Shown: positions 42,127-52,502, numbered from the stretch's first letter. The stretch is DNA of 64,000 bases from an uncultured Prevotella sp. (GCA_947177775.1 CAMWVS010000005.1:1-64000); one strand, 5' to 3'. Program-made: numbers and translations. The notes: a model not told the origin generated them from the sequence alone.

Positions 42127-43293
42127 ATGATACGGCAGTGGTTGACAATGGTTCTGATGACAGTGGCCTTGATGGCCGCAGGAGCGACGATGCCTGAAAA
42201 CGAGGTGTTGTCAGAAAACGAACAGGCACAAACAAACTGTCCGAAAGAAAATCCGGAAAGGCAGAAAAAACAGGAAGACAAACAAAAAGATCGTGAAATC
42301 GGCAGTATCAGAAAGACCATCAGAGGATTCAGCGCCATCGACACCAACTATATTGAGCCACAGCACTACAACTATACGGTCATGCTCCAGTCGACATCGA
42401 CATACGAGATATACACCCTCAAAAGCAGCAAAGGACAAGAACTGACATTCGCTCCGGACGTCATCATGAAGTTTGGACCGTATTTTGGATGGCGATGGTT
42501 TTTTCTCGGATATACATTTGACCTACGCAACATAAGTTTCGGAGGTAGCAAGCAGAAACAGGAGCTGGACTTCAGTATCTACAGTTCACAGATTGGCATA
42601 GACCTTTTCTACCGCCGGACAGGCAGCGACTATAAAATCAGAAATGCACGTATGGGCGACGATGTTGACGTCTCGCAGCTGGAAGGACTACCGTTCGGAG
42701 GACTGAATGTCGGTATCTCCGGATTTGATATCTACTATATATTCAATCACAAACGTTTTTCCTATCCGGCCGCTTTCTCCCAAAGCACATGCCAGAAACT
42801 GAGTTGCGGTTCGTGGATTGCCGGCATCGGATATACCAAAAACAGTCTGGAACTGGACTATGACAATCTGCAAAAGGTTGTTGAGGCAAACGTCATGCCG
42901 GTTAATACGGTGAAGATTGACAGCGGACTGATGTTCAGCAGCGTGAGATATTATGATGTGAACGTATCATGCGGATATGCCTACAACTGGGTGTTTGCAA
43001 AAAACTGCCTGTTCTGTGCAAGCGGGGCGTTGTCAATCGCCTACAAACACTCCCACGGCGACACACCGGAGAAAAGCGACGGGTTCGGATTTGACTTCGA
43101 CAATGTCAACCTTGACGGTATCGGACGTTTCGGACTGGTTTACAACAACACGCGATGGTATGTCGGAATGAGTGCAATCATACGCTCATATAATTATCAC
43201 AAGTCCCGTTTTTCGGCAAATAACACTTTCGGTAGCCTGAATATATATGCGGGATATAACTTCGGAAAGAAAAAACGATACAGGAACAAATGA
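42127..43293 (+). CDS. DUF4421 family protein (probable outer-membrane barrel)
   Basis: A 388-residue exported protein. Residues 1-20 look like a signal peptide (MALMAAGATMPE), followed by a short charged linker of E, Q and K. From about 75 on, alternating aromatic and polar strands (YIEPQHYNYTVML; FGPYFGWRWFFLGYTFDL; GLNVGISGFDIYYIF; RFGLVYNNTRWYVG) end with an aromatic-rich C-terminus (LNIYAGYNFGKKKRY). This fits DUF4421, a Bacteroidetes family thought to form a beta-barrel in the outer membrane; its function is unknown. Its stop overlaps the next start in ATGA. Confidence 0.8.
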   Translation: MIRQWLTMVLMTVALMAAGATMPENEVLSENEQAQTNCPKENPERQKKQEDKQKDREIGSIRKTIRGFSAIDTNYIEPQHYNYTVMLQSTSTYEIYTLKSSKGQELTFAPDVIMKFGPYFGWRWFFLGYTFDLRNISFGGSKQKQELDFSIYSSQIGIDLFYRRTGSDYKIRNARMGDDVDVSQLEGLPFGGLNVGISGFDIYYIFNHKRFSYPAAFSQSTCQKLSCGSWIAGIGYTKNSLELDYDNLQKVVEANVMPVNTVKIDSGLMFSSVRYYDVNVSCGYAYNWVFAKNCLFCASGALSIAYKHSHGDTPEKSDGFGFDFDNVNLDGIGRFGLVYNNTRWYVGMSAIIRSYNYHKSRFSANNTFGSLNIYAGYNFGKKKRYRNK

Positions 43294-44246
43294 GAAAGAG
43301 TGTTTTCATCACCATTTCCATGCTTCTGCTGACGGTCGCAGAAGGATTGGCGGCAGGCAACATAGAATTATCGGCGGAGCCGGACGGATGCTTTGCCTGT
43401 ACAAGTGTATGTGAAATACAGGCAATAGACGGCATTTTTTCCGACCGCACCCATTTCAGCACGGAAGACAGTCTGACTATCTGCAATATGCTGGAGGAGG
43501 CCCGTCAACAGCCGCAGGCCGCAGGACAACCGTTGTTCTTCGCAAGGAAATTCATTGGGAGACCGTATGTCGCCCATACGCTTGAACTTCCGGGGGAAGA
43601 ACGGTTGGTCGTTAATACGACGCAACTGGACTGCACGACGCTTGTAGAAACGGTGACGGCACTGACAATGTGTGCCGCAAGGAAACTCTACTCGTTTCGC
43701 GACTACCTCAATGCTCTGATGAGCCTGCGCTATCGCGGAGGACGGTTGGACGGGTACGTCAGCAGGCTTCACTATTTCAGTGACTGGATTGAGGACAAAG
43801 GCCGGATGGGGATAACAACGGAAATACAGTCTCCGGCACCGCCGTTTACGGGTGTACAGAAGCTGGACATATATTATATGAGCACTCACACAAAGAGTTA
43901 TAAGGCTTTGGAGGAACATCTCGAATTTATTGAAAAGATAAGGGAACAGGAGATGGAACTGACAGGAAGAACCTACAGGTTCATACCGAAACGTGACGTA
44001 CAGAACACGAAACTGATGAGGAATACGGTTAAGGACGGTGACATCATCGCCATCACATGCAACAAAAGAGGACTGGACATTGCTCATTTGGGATTTGCGG
44101 TATGGCGGAATGACGGACTTCATCTGCTCAATGCGTCAATGCTACACAAGAAGGTTGTGGAAGAACCGATGACATTATATAAATATCTACAGCAGCATCC
44201 AAGCCATACGGGCATCAGGATTATTCGCCTCAACAGGATGCCGTAA
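43290..44246 (+). CDS. DUF1460 protein (amidase/peptidase-like fold)
   Basis: A 318-residue exported protein of the DUF1460 family, which has a papain-like (NlpC/P60-related) fold and is linked to peptidoglycan amidase activity. Residues 1-22 form the signal peptide (ending EGLAAG). The catalytic Cys is probably the one in TTQLDCTTLVETVTAL (about residue 114), and the His that of LDIAHLGFAVWRN (about 265). Translation is coupled to the DUF4421 gene by a four-base overlap. A cell-wall turnover role in the periplasm is inferred. Confidence 0.84.
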   Translation: MRKSVFITISMLLLTVAEGLAAGNIELSAEPDGCFACTSVCEIQAIDGIFSDRTHFSTEDSLTICNMLEEARQQPQAAGQPLFFARKFIGRPYVAHTLELPGEERLVVNTTQLDCTTLVETVTALTMCAARKLYSFRDYLNALMSLRYRGGRLDGYVSRLHYFSDWIEDKGRMGITTEIQSPAPPFTGVQKLDIYYMSTHTKSYKALEEHLEFIEKIREQEMELTGRTYRFIPKRDVQNTKLMRNTVKDGDIIAITCNKRGLDIAHLGFAVWRNDGLHLLNASMLHKKVVEEPMTLYKYLQQHPSHTGIRIIRLNRMP

Positions 44247-44365
44247 TTTCTCTATACGCCAAAAGCCCTGCTTATACAGACCGTCCAGGCATGGATAAAG
44301 GACCAACGGTTATGTTCTTGAAAGCAATTATAAAACGAATACATTATAACAAAACTATAAATAAT

Positions 44366-44752
44366 ATGGAATTACCCGATTTTATGAATTATGCCGGAAA
44401 ATTCTCGGCAAACGATTTCACTGAAAAGATATCACGAGTAGCCAAAAGAGCTGGTGCGAAACTGGTTTATGCAGCCCTCATACTCTACTATACACTGCAG
44501 AGTGATAAAGTATCTAAGACGGACAAGGCTATAATAATCGGTGCCTTGGGATATATGATAAGTCCGTTAGACGGAATCCCCGATGCGATTCCTATAGTAG
44601 GACTGACGGATGATATGGCTGTATTGATATATGTCCTGAAAAAGGTATGGACGAACGTAGAGCCGGAAATAAAGAACAATGCGAAAGAGAAACTGTCAAA
44701 ATGGTTTGATGAGGACGAAATCGCGGAAATCGATGATTTGTTCAAAGTATAA
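44366..44752 (+). CDS. DUF1232 (YkvA-like) small membrane protein
   Basis: From the ATG at 44366 the protein has 128 residues beginning MELPDFMNYAGKFSAND; an in-frame ATG at 44291 would add 25 poorly conserved residues. The DUF1232 core is LVYAALILYYTLQSDKVSKT...IIIGALGYMISPLDGIPDAIPIVG, seen here as two hydrophobic helices at about 32-50 and 55-85 with the conserved SPLDxIPD motif. The family is widespread, small and uncharacterised. Confidence 0.85.
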   Translation: MELPDFMNYAGKFSANDFTEKISRVAKRAGAKLVYAALILYYTLQSDKVSKTDKAIIIGALGYMISPLDGIPDAIPIVGLTDDMAVLIYVLKKVWTNVEPEIKNNAKEKLSKWFDEDEIAEIDDLFKV

Positions 44753-44829
44753 AAAACAAAGGCTGTCCGCCAAAAATGGGAAGACACGGTTGCTAATAGA
44801 GATTTGACATATATGATAAAAGAAATCGT

Positions 44830-45585
44830 ATGCAGATAATACTCGCGAATGCAAAAATCATGGTCAATGGAACTGACTATGAACCCAAAACTATACCGAT
44901 GTTCCGCGATATAGCGGAACGTGTTGCTGCCGAAATGGCAACTATAGACATTGACGGGATGGAAAGAATGTTGGGATGCAGCCGGAAAATCGCTGCGGAA
45001 AACATATTAAGATATCAGAATTTTCCGGCAGCCCGACAGATGGCTGCCATAATGGCATATAACGGACAGGCATACAAACATCTGAAAGCAAAGACACTGG
45101 GGCAAGAGGCATTAGAGTTCGCTCAGAATCATCTATGGATAACGTGTTTTCTCTACGGTTTGTTGCGCCCGATGGATGCCATTGCGCCATATCGCATGGA
45201 AAACTCTGTAAGCCTGGAAACGACAAACGATTGTCCGATGAACAGGTTTTGGAGAGAACGGCTGACTGACGTGCTCATTGACAGCGTGAAAGCTGACGAC
45301 GGCATACTTGTCCATCTGTCAACAGGAGAATATGAGCAATTGTTTGACTGGAGACGCGTATGCAATGAAGTGCGTGTGGTCCAACCGCTATTTTATGTCC
45401 GCAAAGGCGGCGAAATGAAAGTACAGGCGGTTTGGGCTAAATCATGTCGTGGCGCCATGACCCGGTTTATCCTCGAAAACAATATTGAAACGACAGATGA
45501 CCTACGAATGTTTTCATACGAAGGATTTGAGTTTAAACCGAACCTCGGTGACGATGATTTCCCGCATTTCGTCAGGGAAGACTGA
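44830..45585 (+). CDS. yaaA: YaaA-family protein (DUF328, peroxide stress)
   Basis: A 251-residue cytoplasmic protein of the YaaA family. Visible family segments are AKIMVNGTDYEPKTIPMF, NGQAYKHLKAKTL, CFLYGLLRPMDAIAPYRMEN (about 105-124), the LSTGEYEQLFD stretch, and AKSCRGAMTRFILENNI near the C-terminus. E. coli YaaA lowers intracellular iron during peroxide stress and binds DNA; a similar oxidative role in this anaerobe is inferred. A long-loop terminator follows at 45617. Confidence 0.88.
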   Translation: MQIILANAKIMVNGTDYEPKTIPMFRDIAERVAAEMATIDIDGMERMLGCSRKIAAENILRYQNFPAARQMAAIMAYNGQAYKHLKAKTLGQEALEFAQNHLWITCFLYGLLRPMDAIAPYRMENSVSLETTNDCPMNRFWRERLTDVLIDSVKADDGILVHLSTGEYEQLFDWRRVCNEVRVVQPLFYVRKGGEMKVQAVWAKSCRGAMTRFILENNIETTDDLRMFSYEGFEFKPNLGDDDFPHFVRED

Positions 45586-45616
45586 GGAATAAAGACAGAA
45601 AAGCTAAAGAATAAAA

Positions 45617-45679
45617 ACAAAATCGCCTCCCGGAATTGCAACAACCAATAGCATTACATCCCCTGGGAGGCGGTTTTGT
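45617..45679. terminator. Bidirectional long-loop terminator, repeat locus D
   Basis: ACAAAATCGCCTCCC (45617-45631) pairs with GGGAGGCGGTTTTGT (45665-45679), 15 bases with one wobble, around a 33-base loop. A- and T-rich edges fit termination of the converging yaaA and alkaline phosphatase transcripts. Bases 45625-45644 match repeat locus B (38478-38497) at 18 of 20 positions, so the terminator carries words of the modular repeat family. Confidence 0.8.
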
Positions 45680-45700
45680 ATATAAAGAACAAGTTCCTTG

Positions 45701-47110
45701 TCACTTCTTCCAGCCCGTGATAGTCCCGATGGCGGGGGCTATCTCTATATTATCAATACGCCCTTGGAACACTTCCGTTCCGTTGCCGATCGCATAAACA
45801 GGCACATAGCCGTTGCTGTGACCGCCACTCGCCCAGCTTATCATGGCCACTTCTGATAATATACGACAGGCCGTTTCTCCGATATTATCAATGAGCTTAT
45901 TCACCTTGCCGCCGTTATTGATAGCTTCTTCGATTGCGTTCCAACGCTTCTTGAGTCTTGAAGTCTGGTCGTCAGTAAGGGTGATACCATTCCAGAAACC
46001 GAATTGTGATTTCAGTTCCTTTTCAACGAGATTCCAAGTGAAACGTTTCGGGGATTTGGAATAAAGGTCATTGAGATGCCATTGAAACTCCGGCTTTGAC
46101 ATCTTCTGGAAACGCAACAGGTCAGTATGCAGTTCGTATGGTCCTTTTCCCATAACAAGCCCTCCTGTCTCATGGTCGGCAGAGACGATGATGACGGTCT
46201 CGTCAGGGTGCTGCGAATAGAACTCATATGCCACTTTGATTGCCTTGTCCATATCAATAACTTCATTAATAGCCGTTCCTATATCATTCTTATGACAGGC
46301 ATAATCTATCATTCCGCCCTCGACCATAAAGAAAAAACCGTCTTTGTTGGACCGTGTAAGGAAATTGATACCGGCCCGAGTGATTTCTTCAAGCGTAAGA
46401 TCACCCTTGCGGCGGTCTAAAGCGTATGGAATATGGTCACGATAGAGCTTCTTGTTGGCCTCGTCGCTCTGAAGCAGTATCATCTTAGAAGCCGATGCGG
46501 CCTTCTTTGTATAGTCTTTATAACCTTTAGCTATAGTATAACCGGCCTTTTCTGCCTGCTCATACAATGTTCCTTCTTCCGGTTTCTTGTCCGGCTCGTG
46601 AAAGTCTGAGCCACCGAAATAGTCATATCCGGAAGCAATGAGCTGACGACCTATCGTGTAATACATCTTGCGGTCCGGTACATGAGCATAGAACGATGCC
46701 GGAGTAGCATGGTCGATAGCAACACTCGTTGCGACACCAACGGCAGCACCGGCCTCCTTTGCCCATGCCGCAACACTGCTTACTTCTGTCTGAAGGTCAG
46801 TTGTGACACCCAAAGCCCCATTCTTCGTCTTGTGTCCCGTTGCCAAAGCTGTACCGCCTGCCGCGGAATCAGTAACACCGTTGGTACCTGAATAGGTATT
46901 GACAAGCCCCACAACGGGGAAGCTGGACATGAGGATCGGCTCGAAACCTATTTGGCCTTTTAGGGCTGCAAGATAAGTTTCGGTTACATTTACCTGATTG
47001 ACGCCCATACCGTCACCGATAAAATAGAAAACGTATTTGATGCGGTTCTGGGCCATCGCTGTGACAGTAAGCATCACAGCAAACAATAATGAGAGATATT
47101 TCTTTCGCAT
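45701..47110 (-). CDS. Alkaline phosphatase (PhoA family)
   Basis: A 469-residue exported phosphomonoesterase. Residues 1-20 are a signal peptide (ending VTAMAQ). The metal site includes YFIGDGMGVNQ (about 29-39), the nucleophile Ser in VTDSAAGGTALATGHKTKNG (about 80-99), and the C-terminal metal ligands VSADHETGGLV (about 305) and WASGGHSNGYVP (about 430). It releases phosphate in the periplasm. The gene is alone on the minus strand, ended by the terminator at 45617-45679. I found no Pho-box that I can support. Confidence 0.93.
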   Translation of the reverse strand: MRKKYLSLLFAVMLTVTAMAQNRIKYVFYFIGDGMGVNQVNVTETYLAALKGQIGFEPILMSSFPVVGLVNTYSGTNGVTDSAAGGTALATGHKTKNGALGVTTDLQTEVSSVAAWAKEAGAAVGVATSVAIDHATPASFYAHVPDRKMYYTIGRQLIASGYDYFGGSDFHEPDKKPEEGTLYEQAEKAGYTIAKGYKDYTKKAASASKMILLQSDEANKKLYRDHIPYALDRRKGDLTLEEITRAGINFLTRSNKDGFFFMVEGGMIDYACHKNDIGTAINEVIDMDKAIKVAYEFYSQHPDETVIIVSADHETGGLVMGKGPYELHTDLLRFQKMSKPEFQWHLNDLYSKSPKRFTWNLVEKELKSQFGFWNGITLTDDQTSRLKKRWNAIEEAINNGGKVNKLIDNIGETACRILSEVAMISWASGGHSNGYVPVYAIGNGTEVFQGRIDNIEIAPAIGTITGWKK

Positions 47111-47169
47111 GTTATGTTCTGTAGATAAAAGGATGGAGGTACAAATGCGACTATCTGCAACAAAAAAGA

Positions 47170-47239
47170 CATATCATTATATCTGCCGCAATATCATGGT
47201 TATATCAGCATGATAAAGACGGACAAACATAATGATATG
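47170..47239. repeat. Nested inverted repeats between alkaline phosphatase and atpG
   Basis: CATATCATTAT (47170-47180) and ATAATGATATG (47229-47239) form perfect 11-base outer arms. Inside, TATCATG (47192-47198) pairs with CATGATA (47209-47215). The AT-rich structure is in the 173-base gap that both ends the atp operon and precedes the alkaline phosphatase start. It could be a binding site or a weak terminator. Confidence 0.45.
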
Positions 47240-47283
47240 CCCTAAATGTAGTGAATGTGCATTATTACACAGCCTGTTGTTAC

Positions 47284-48252
47284 TTAGTTGTTTATAGAAC
47301 CACCGACGATATCGAGAAGTTCACTTGTTATAGCCTGCTGACGGCTCTTGTTGTACTGCAGATTGAGCTGCCTGAGCAGTTCATCTGCGTTGTCCGTAGC
47401 TGTCTGCATTGCCACCATACGGGCCGCATGCTCACTGGCATTACTGTCAAGCAGAGCCGTATAGAGCATGAGATGGGCCAATTTCGGAATGAGCAGACTG
47501 AGCACAGTATTCATATCTGGCTCTACGATGAAGTTGTCATTCAGCGGCTTGGCTTCTTCAACATTACGATCTGATACGGTCTGACCCTTCTTGCGAAGAT
47601 ATTCCTGAGTCTCGCGAGTCACCACTTTCGTAGTTAAATCGCGTTCATGATCACGCTCCAGCTCGCTCGTCAAGTCGATCGGAAGAAATGTCTTACGCGT
47701 CAGAATCTGCGAACCGGCACTCTTGAAATGATGATATATCATCTCCACGCGGTCAATCTCACCGTCCCTGAACTTCTTACCCAAGTCCATTGCCATGTCA
47801 ATACATCCTTTGGCATTGGGTTTGTCGGCCAATTCAGTGAAATCACCGGCAGACTTTAATCCGAGCTTCGCCACTTTCTCCGCAACCTTACGGCCAATCG
47901 GATAGATAAGAATGTTGTCCATGCCAAGAGATTTATACTCATCTACGGCATGCTGCATCATCTTCAGTATGTTGGCATTGAAACCGCCACAAAGACTACT
48001 GTTTGAAGCATACACAACCAATGCGACTCTCTTCACCGGACGGTCTACACTATAAATCGTCGTAGCATCGGCCTCCGAAGCAAGAAACGTTTTAAGTATA
48101 TGCTCAAGCATAGTCTCATAAGGAAGCATATTCTCTATCATAACCTGAGCATGATGCAACTTTGATGACGCTACCATTTTCATGGCACTCGTTATCTTCC
48201 GCGTGCTGTTCACACTGGCTATACGGTTTTTTATTTCTTTCAGTGACGGCAT
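47284..48252 (-). CDS. atpG: ATP synthase F1 gamma subunit
   Basis: A 322-residue central-stalk subunit. The N-terminal helix MPSLKEIKNRIASVNSTRKI and the C-terminal helix (ALLDSNASEHAARMVAMQTATDNA) are the two long helices of the rotor; LCGGFNANI and the Rossmann-like middle follow the family. It is longer than the E. coli protein (287 residues), as is usual in Bacteroidetes. It is last in the operon, 6 bases after atpA. Confidence 0.95.
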   Translation of the reverse strand: MPSLKEIKNRIASVNSTRKITSAMKMVASSKLHHAQVMIENMLPYETMLEHILKTFLASEADATTIYSVDRPVKRVALVVYASNSSLCGGFNANILKMMQHAVDEYKSLGMDNILIYPIGRKVAEKVAKLGLKSAGDFTELADKPNAKGCIDMAMDLGKKFRDGEIDRVEMIYHHFKSAGSQILTRKTFLPIDLTSELERDHERDLTTKVVTRETQEYLRKKGQTVSDRNVEEAKPLNDNFIVEPDMNTVLSLLIPKLAHLMLYTALLDSNASEHAARMVAMQTATDNADELLRQLNLQYNKSRQQAITSELLDIVGGSINN

Positions 48253-48258
48253 AGACTA

Positions 48259-49845
48259 TCAACTTTTATATACTCCGGCTGTATCAGCCATGACAGATTC
48301 AATGACTTTCGTCACGTCATCATCAATCTTTCCAGACGCTAATGTCGCAATGGTCTCAGCATGAGCCGAACGCATCTTCTCCAGGAAAGCATCCTGACAT
48401 TCACGAATCTTCTCTACCGGAACGTCACGCATAAGTCCATGGGTTCCACAATAGATAATAGCAATCTGCTCGCCCACGGGCATAGGACTGTACTGCGGCT
48501 GAATCAGCAACTGATTGTTCTTACGACCGCGGTCCAATGTCATTGCTGTAACAGCGTCCATATCGCTGGAGAACTTGGAGAAACTTTCAAGCTCACGATA
48601 CTGCGCCTGGTCAATCTTCAGCGTTCCGGCTACCTTCTTCATACTCTTGATCTGTGCCGAACCACCAACACGCGATACCGAAATACCTACGTTGATAGCA
48701 GGACGGAAGCCTTGATTGAAGAGGTCTGTCTCAAGATATATCTGACCGTCTGTGATGGAAATCACGTTTGTCGGGATATATGCCGAAACGTCACCGGCCT
48801 GAGTCTCAATGATAGGAAGTGCCGTCAGAGAGCCTCCGCCCTTCACATGGCCCTTCATACATTCAGGAAGATCGTTCATCTGCTCTGCAACTTCCTGCTG
48901 GTCGTTAATCTTGGCGGCACGCTCAAGAAGACGGCTATGCAAGTAGAACACATCGCCGGGATAAGCCTCACGACCAGACGGACGACGCAGGATGAGCGAC
49001 ACCTCACGATAGGCAACGGCCTGTTTCGAAAGGTCGTCATATACTACAAGTGCGGAATGACCGCGGTCACGGAAATACTCTCCGATAGCGGCGCCGGCAA
49101 ACGGTGCATAATACTGCATGGCAGCAGGATCGGCTGCCGTTGCGGCAACAATCACCGTATATGGCATGGCTCCATGCTCCTTCAATGTGGAAACAAGCGC
49201 AGCCACCGTACTTGCCTTCTGACCGATAGCGACATAAATGCAATATACCGGCTTGCCAGCATCGTAGAAGCTCTTCTGGTTGATGATTGTATCAACGGCA
49301 ATGGCCGTCTTACCGGTCTGACGGTCACCGATGATAAGCTCACGCTGGCCACGACCGATAGGAATCATTGAGTCAACAGCCTTGATACCCGTCTGTAGCG
49401 GTTCCTTCACCGGCTGACGATAAATCACACCTGGTGCCTTGCGGTCAAGCGGCATTTCAAATGACTCCGTCAAATCAATGTCACCACGTCCGTCAATAGC
49501 CTCACCCAACGGGTTGATGACACGGCCGAGCATGTTGTCATTGACGCGAATAGAGGCAATACGCTTGGTGCGCTTCACCACCATGCCCTCCTTGATGCCG
49601 GAGGTCGGTCCGAGAAGCACACAACCAACGTTGTCCTCCTCAAGGTTCATCACGATGGCCATTGTACCGTTCTCAAACTCCAGAAGTTCGTTGGCTTCGG
49701 CATTGCGGAGTCCGTATATACGGGCCACACCGTCACTGACCTGAAGCACAGTACCAACCTCGTCAAACTTCTCGCTTCCGCTTATACCTTTCAGCTGTTC
49801 GAGAAGAACCTGAGACACTTCGCTTGGTTTTATTTTATCTGACAT
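48259..49845 (-). CDS. atpA: ATP synthase F1 alpha subunit
   Basis: A 528-residue subunit with Walker [12 protein letters not shown] (about 173-183), [20 protein letters not shown] (about 265-284) and the arginine-finger segment [20 protein letters not shown] (about 365-384). It forms the non-catalytic nucleotide sites of F1. The gap to atpH upstream is unusually wide for this operon (167 bases). Confidence 0.97.
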   Translation of the reverse strand: MSDKIKPSEVSQVLLEQLKGISGSEKFDEVGTVLQVSDGVARIYGLRNAEANELLEFENGTMAIVMNLEEDNVGCVLLGPTSGIKEGMVVKRTKRIASIRVNDNMLGRVINPLGEAIDGRGDIDLTESFEMPLDRKAPGVIYRQPVKEPLQTGIKAVDSMIPIGRGQRELIIGDRQTGKTAIAVDTIINQKSFYDAGKPVYCIYVAIGQKASTVAALVSTLKEHGAMPYTVIVAATAADPAAMQYYAPFAGAAIGEYFRDRGHSALVVYDDLSKQAVAYREVSLILRRPSGREAYPGDVFYLHSRLLERAAKINDQQEVAEQMNDLPECMKGHVKGGGSLTALPIIETQAGDVSAYIPTNVISITDGQIYLETDLFNQGFRPAINVGISVSRVGGSAQIKSMKKVAGTLKIDQAQYRELESFSKFSSDMDAVTAMTLDRGRKNNQLLIQPQYSPMPVGEQIAIIYCGTHGLMRDVPVEKIRECQDAFLEKMRSAHAETIATLASGKIDDDVTKVIESVMADTAGVYKS

Positions 49846-50012
49846 AAAATTCTATTAATTACGAATTTTGAACTACGGAACGCGGGCGCTTGCCTTAAAC
49901 CGTCCTGAATCCGGCGCATCATGGTTTTCTCAGTGAAACGCCTTCACTGTCCGGCGACACTGCGCGCGTCATCTGACACTCTCGCCCGTCATTCCTCGTT
50001 CTTCTTTTTCAA
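49846..50012 (-). other. Unusual 167-base spacer inside the atp operon
   Basis: Other atp genes are 3 to 80 bases apart; this spacer between atpH and atpA is 167 bases and rich in short G+C-rich words. It has a small hairpin GTGAA/TTCAC and no reading frame that continues either gene. I see no TAnnTTTG box. It may hold an RNA processing site that adjusts subunit stoichiometry, or a decayed insertion. Its function is unknown. Confidence 0.4.
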
Positions 50013-50546
50013 TTATCCCAATACTGTGAGAATGGAGTTCAGCTTTGACTTCACGCTTGCATCCATTCTATAAGTATCATACTCAAGAATGAAACCACCG
50101 ATTATATCGGGGTTCACCTCAGTCTCAAACTCCACAGTTCCATTAGTCTTGCTCTCCACCATGCTACGCATTTTCTGCTCTGTCGCAGGAAGCACGGCCA
50201 CAGCGGTTGTGAGCTTACCACGGATGATATTCTTCTGTTTTCTGTAAAGAGTGATATACGAATTGGCCATGAACTGTATAATATCCTCACGGCCGTTATC
50301 GAGCACTATGCCGAGAAACGATTTCGTGAGGCTACTCGGAGCTTCGCCGGATGCCACCAAGAGCAACGACAACTTGCTCTCTTTTGAAAGCATGGGGTTG
50401 TCCATCGTCTGCCTCAACTGCTCTACATTGGCATAACTTGCCGCCAGTGTCTGCATGTCACGGTAGACGGTATCCTCAAGACGGGCATCGGTCGCCCCTT
50501 TGAGCAACGCGCGTGCATATCTTACTGATATTACTCCAATCTCCAT
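50013..50546 (-). CDS. atpH: ATP synthase F1 delta subunit
   Basis: A 177-residue peripheral-stalk subunit. The N-terminal helical bundle (VISVRYARALLKGATDARLE) and the C-terminal region (TNGTVEFETEVNPDIIGGFI, with the conserved NPxIIGG) fit the OSCP/delta family. It is 6 bases after atpF. Confidence 0.93.
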   Translation of the reverse strand: MEIGVISVRYARALLKGATDARLEDTVYRDMQTLAASYANVEQLRQTMDNPMLSKESKLSLLLVASGEAPSSLTKSFLGIVLDNGREDIIQFMANSYITLYRKQKNIIRGKLTTAVAVLPATEQKMRSMVESKTNGTVEFETEVNPDIIGGFILEYDTYRMDASVKSKLNSILTVLG

Positions 50547-50552
50547 AACCTA

Positions 50553-51071
50553 TTACTTTTTATCAGAAGAAGAAACGTCATCCAGCATTCGGTCTATCAA
50601 ATCCATCTGAGCCTTGTCCGTGGAGAGCTTTTCGCGCAGCACTTTCTCTGCAATCTCCACGCTGAGCGTAGCTACTTGCCTGCGGATGTCGCTTATGGCA
50701 GCCTGCTTTTCGTTCTCAATTTCGGCTTTTGCCTCACTGAGCAGTCGGGCGCCTTCCTCGCGTGCCTTGTCCTGAGCTTTCTCTACAATGGCATCGCGCG
50801 TTGCGATGGCTTCCTTCAATATCTGAGCCTGCTTTTCGCGTGCCTCCTGCAAGATGGATTCACCTTCTTTCTGTATGTTGGCCAGTTTCTCGTTCGCCTC
50901 ATGGGCCTTGCGCAGACTGTCGTCAATGTACTGCTTGCGCTCGTCCACCATCTTTATAATGGCGGGAAAGCCAAACTTGGCAAGTACAAAGAAGACAACC
51001 AGAAACGCGAGGGCCATCCAGAAGAGAAGACCGAGATCAGGCGTCAGAATTGCCGGTAAATTCAGTTCCAT
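50553..51071 (-). CDS. atpF: ATP synthase Fo b subunit
   Basis: A 172-residue subunit. A single N-terminal membrane helix (LGLLFWMALAFLVVFFVLAKF, about 13-33) is followed by a long, highly charged coiled coil (HEANEKLANIQKEGESILQE, ARLLSEAKAEIENEKQAAIS) that forms the stator stalk. It lies 32 bases after atpE. Confidence 0.95.
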   Translation of the reverse strand: MELNLPAILTPDLGLLFWMALAFLVVFFVLAKFGFPAIIKMVDERKQYIDDSLRKAHEANEKLANIQKEGESILQEAREKQAQILKEAIATRDAIVEKAQDKAREEGARLLSEAKAEIENEKQAAISDIRRQVATLSVEIAEKVLREKLSTDKAQMDLIDRMLDDVSSSDKK

Positions 51072-51103
51072 TCGCTATCTTTTTATCAGAGCCAAGCTCT
51101 TTG

Positions 51104-51352
<249 letters not shown>

Positions 51353-51423
51353 TTAATGTTTTTATTTGTTATTATTCTATTGTTTATTTTAGATTTCAAA
51401 TGTCATTCATTAAAACCGCCTGT

Positions 51424-52491
51424 TCATTCCGCACCATGTTCCTTATGCGCAAGTCCGATGAACACCGAACTCAGCATCGTGAAGACGTATGCCTGAACGA
51501 AGGCCACAAGAACCTCAAGGCAGTTCATGAAGAGAAGCATGATTATGCTGAAAGCGTTCAGTCCGAGACCATAACCGACTCCCATGGACCAGCCGAGGAA
51601 GATCACGCACGTGAAACTCAGAATCACGGCATGTCCGGCCATCATGTTGGCAAAGAGACGAATCATCAGTGCGAACGGCTTGGTGAACACTCCGAAGAGT
51701 TCTATCACCGGCATAATGGGCACAGGATAGGCTTTAAGGAACAGCGGCACCTCCGGCCAGAATATCTCTTTCCAATACTCCTTGTTTCCGAACAGGTTGA
51801 TGGCCAGCATCGTGCATACGGCAAGGAACAGCGTGATATTGATGTTTCCCGTCACGTTCGCACCGCCAGGGAATATCGGAATGAGTCCTATCAGATTACA
51901 GGTGAAGATGAAGAAGAACACCGTAAGCAGATAAGGAGCATACTGACGGTAGTGCTTCTCGCCGATGGAAGCCTTTATGACATCATCATTGATTGACATC
52001 ACGAGCATCTCCATCATGCCCACGAAGCCACGGGGAGCATCACTGCGGGCATCGCGCTTCTTATACCAACGGGCACAAGACAGGAATACCGTTATCAGTA
52101 CGATTACGACAATCCAAATCTGAACCACGTTCTTCGTCATGCTCAGGTCGAGCGGACGCACCGAAGTGCCGTCGGCAAGCTTCTCGTATATCTTCCCATG
52201 ATGCCGGGCATCAAAATAGAAGCTATCCGGAAGTGTGTGGGCCGTACAGAAATGCCATTCGCCGGTATTCTCGCTGCGCACGATTATGGGTAGCGATATG
52301 CCGATATGCTTGCCGTCGTATGTCGCTATATGCCATTCGTAGGCATCGGCCAAGTGCTCAAGCACAATCTCCGGGATATTCAGTTCGCCGGCTTCTCCGC
52401 CATTGCCGGAAGCCAGACCGCGCACAGGCAGCAGGGCTAACAGCACCAGAAACAATATTGACTTTATCTGTTTCATCATTAAATTATACAT
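51424..52491 (-). CDS. atpB: ATP synthase Fo a subunit with exported N-terminal extension
   Basis: The start is taken at MYNLMMKQIKSILF (52491), the first ATG after the preceding gene; MKQIKSILFLVLLALLP (52476) is also possible. This gives about 355 residues. A signal-peptide-like helix is followed by about 100 mostly polar residues before the membrane core, an extension typical of Bacteroidetes a subunits. The essential Arg lies in MIRLFANMMAGHAVI, next to the c-ring half-channel. A reading frame extends upstream to 52722, but it overlaps another atp gene and is not convincing. Confidence 0.92.
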   Translation of the reverse strand: MYNLMMKQIKSILFLVLLALLPVRGLASGNGGEAGELNIPEIVLEHLADAYEWHIATYDGKHIGISLPIIVRSENTGEWHFCTAHTLPDSFYFDARHHGKIYEKLADGTSVRPLDLSMTKNVVQIWIVVIVLITVFLSCARWYKKRDARSDAPRGFVGMMEMLVMSINDDVIKASIGEKHYRQYAPYLLTVFFFIFTCNLIGLIPIFPGGANVTGNINITLFLAVCTMLAINLFGNKEYWKEIFWPEVPLFLKAYPVPIMPVIELFGVFTKPFALMIRLFANMMAGHAVILSFTCVIFLGWSMGVGYGLGLNAFSIIMLLFMNCLEVLVAFVQAYVFTMLSSVFIGLAHKEHGAE

Positions 52492-52502
52492 TTGTTTATC
52501 CG

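Noticed and set aside
44291..44365. N-terminal extension of the DUF1232 protein
   Set aside because: The 25 residues are not family-like; the ATG at 44366 follows a typical AT-rich leader.
48361..49371. 336-residue plus-strand frame
   Set aside because: Antisense to atpA; strong codon bias of atpA explains it.
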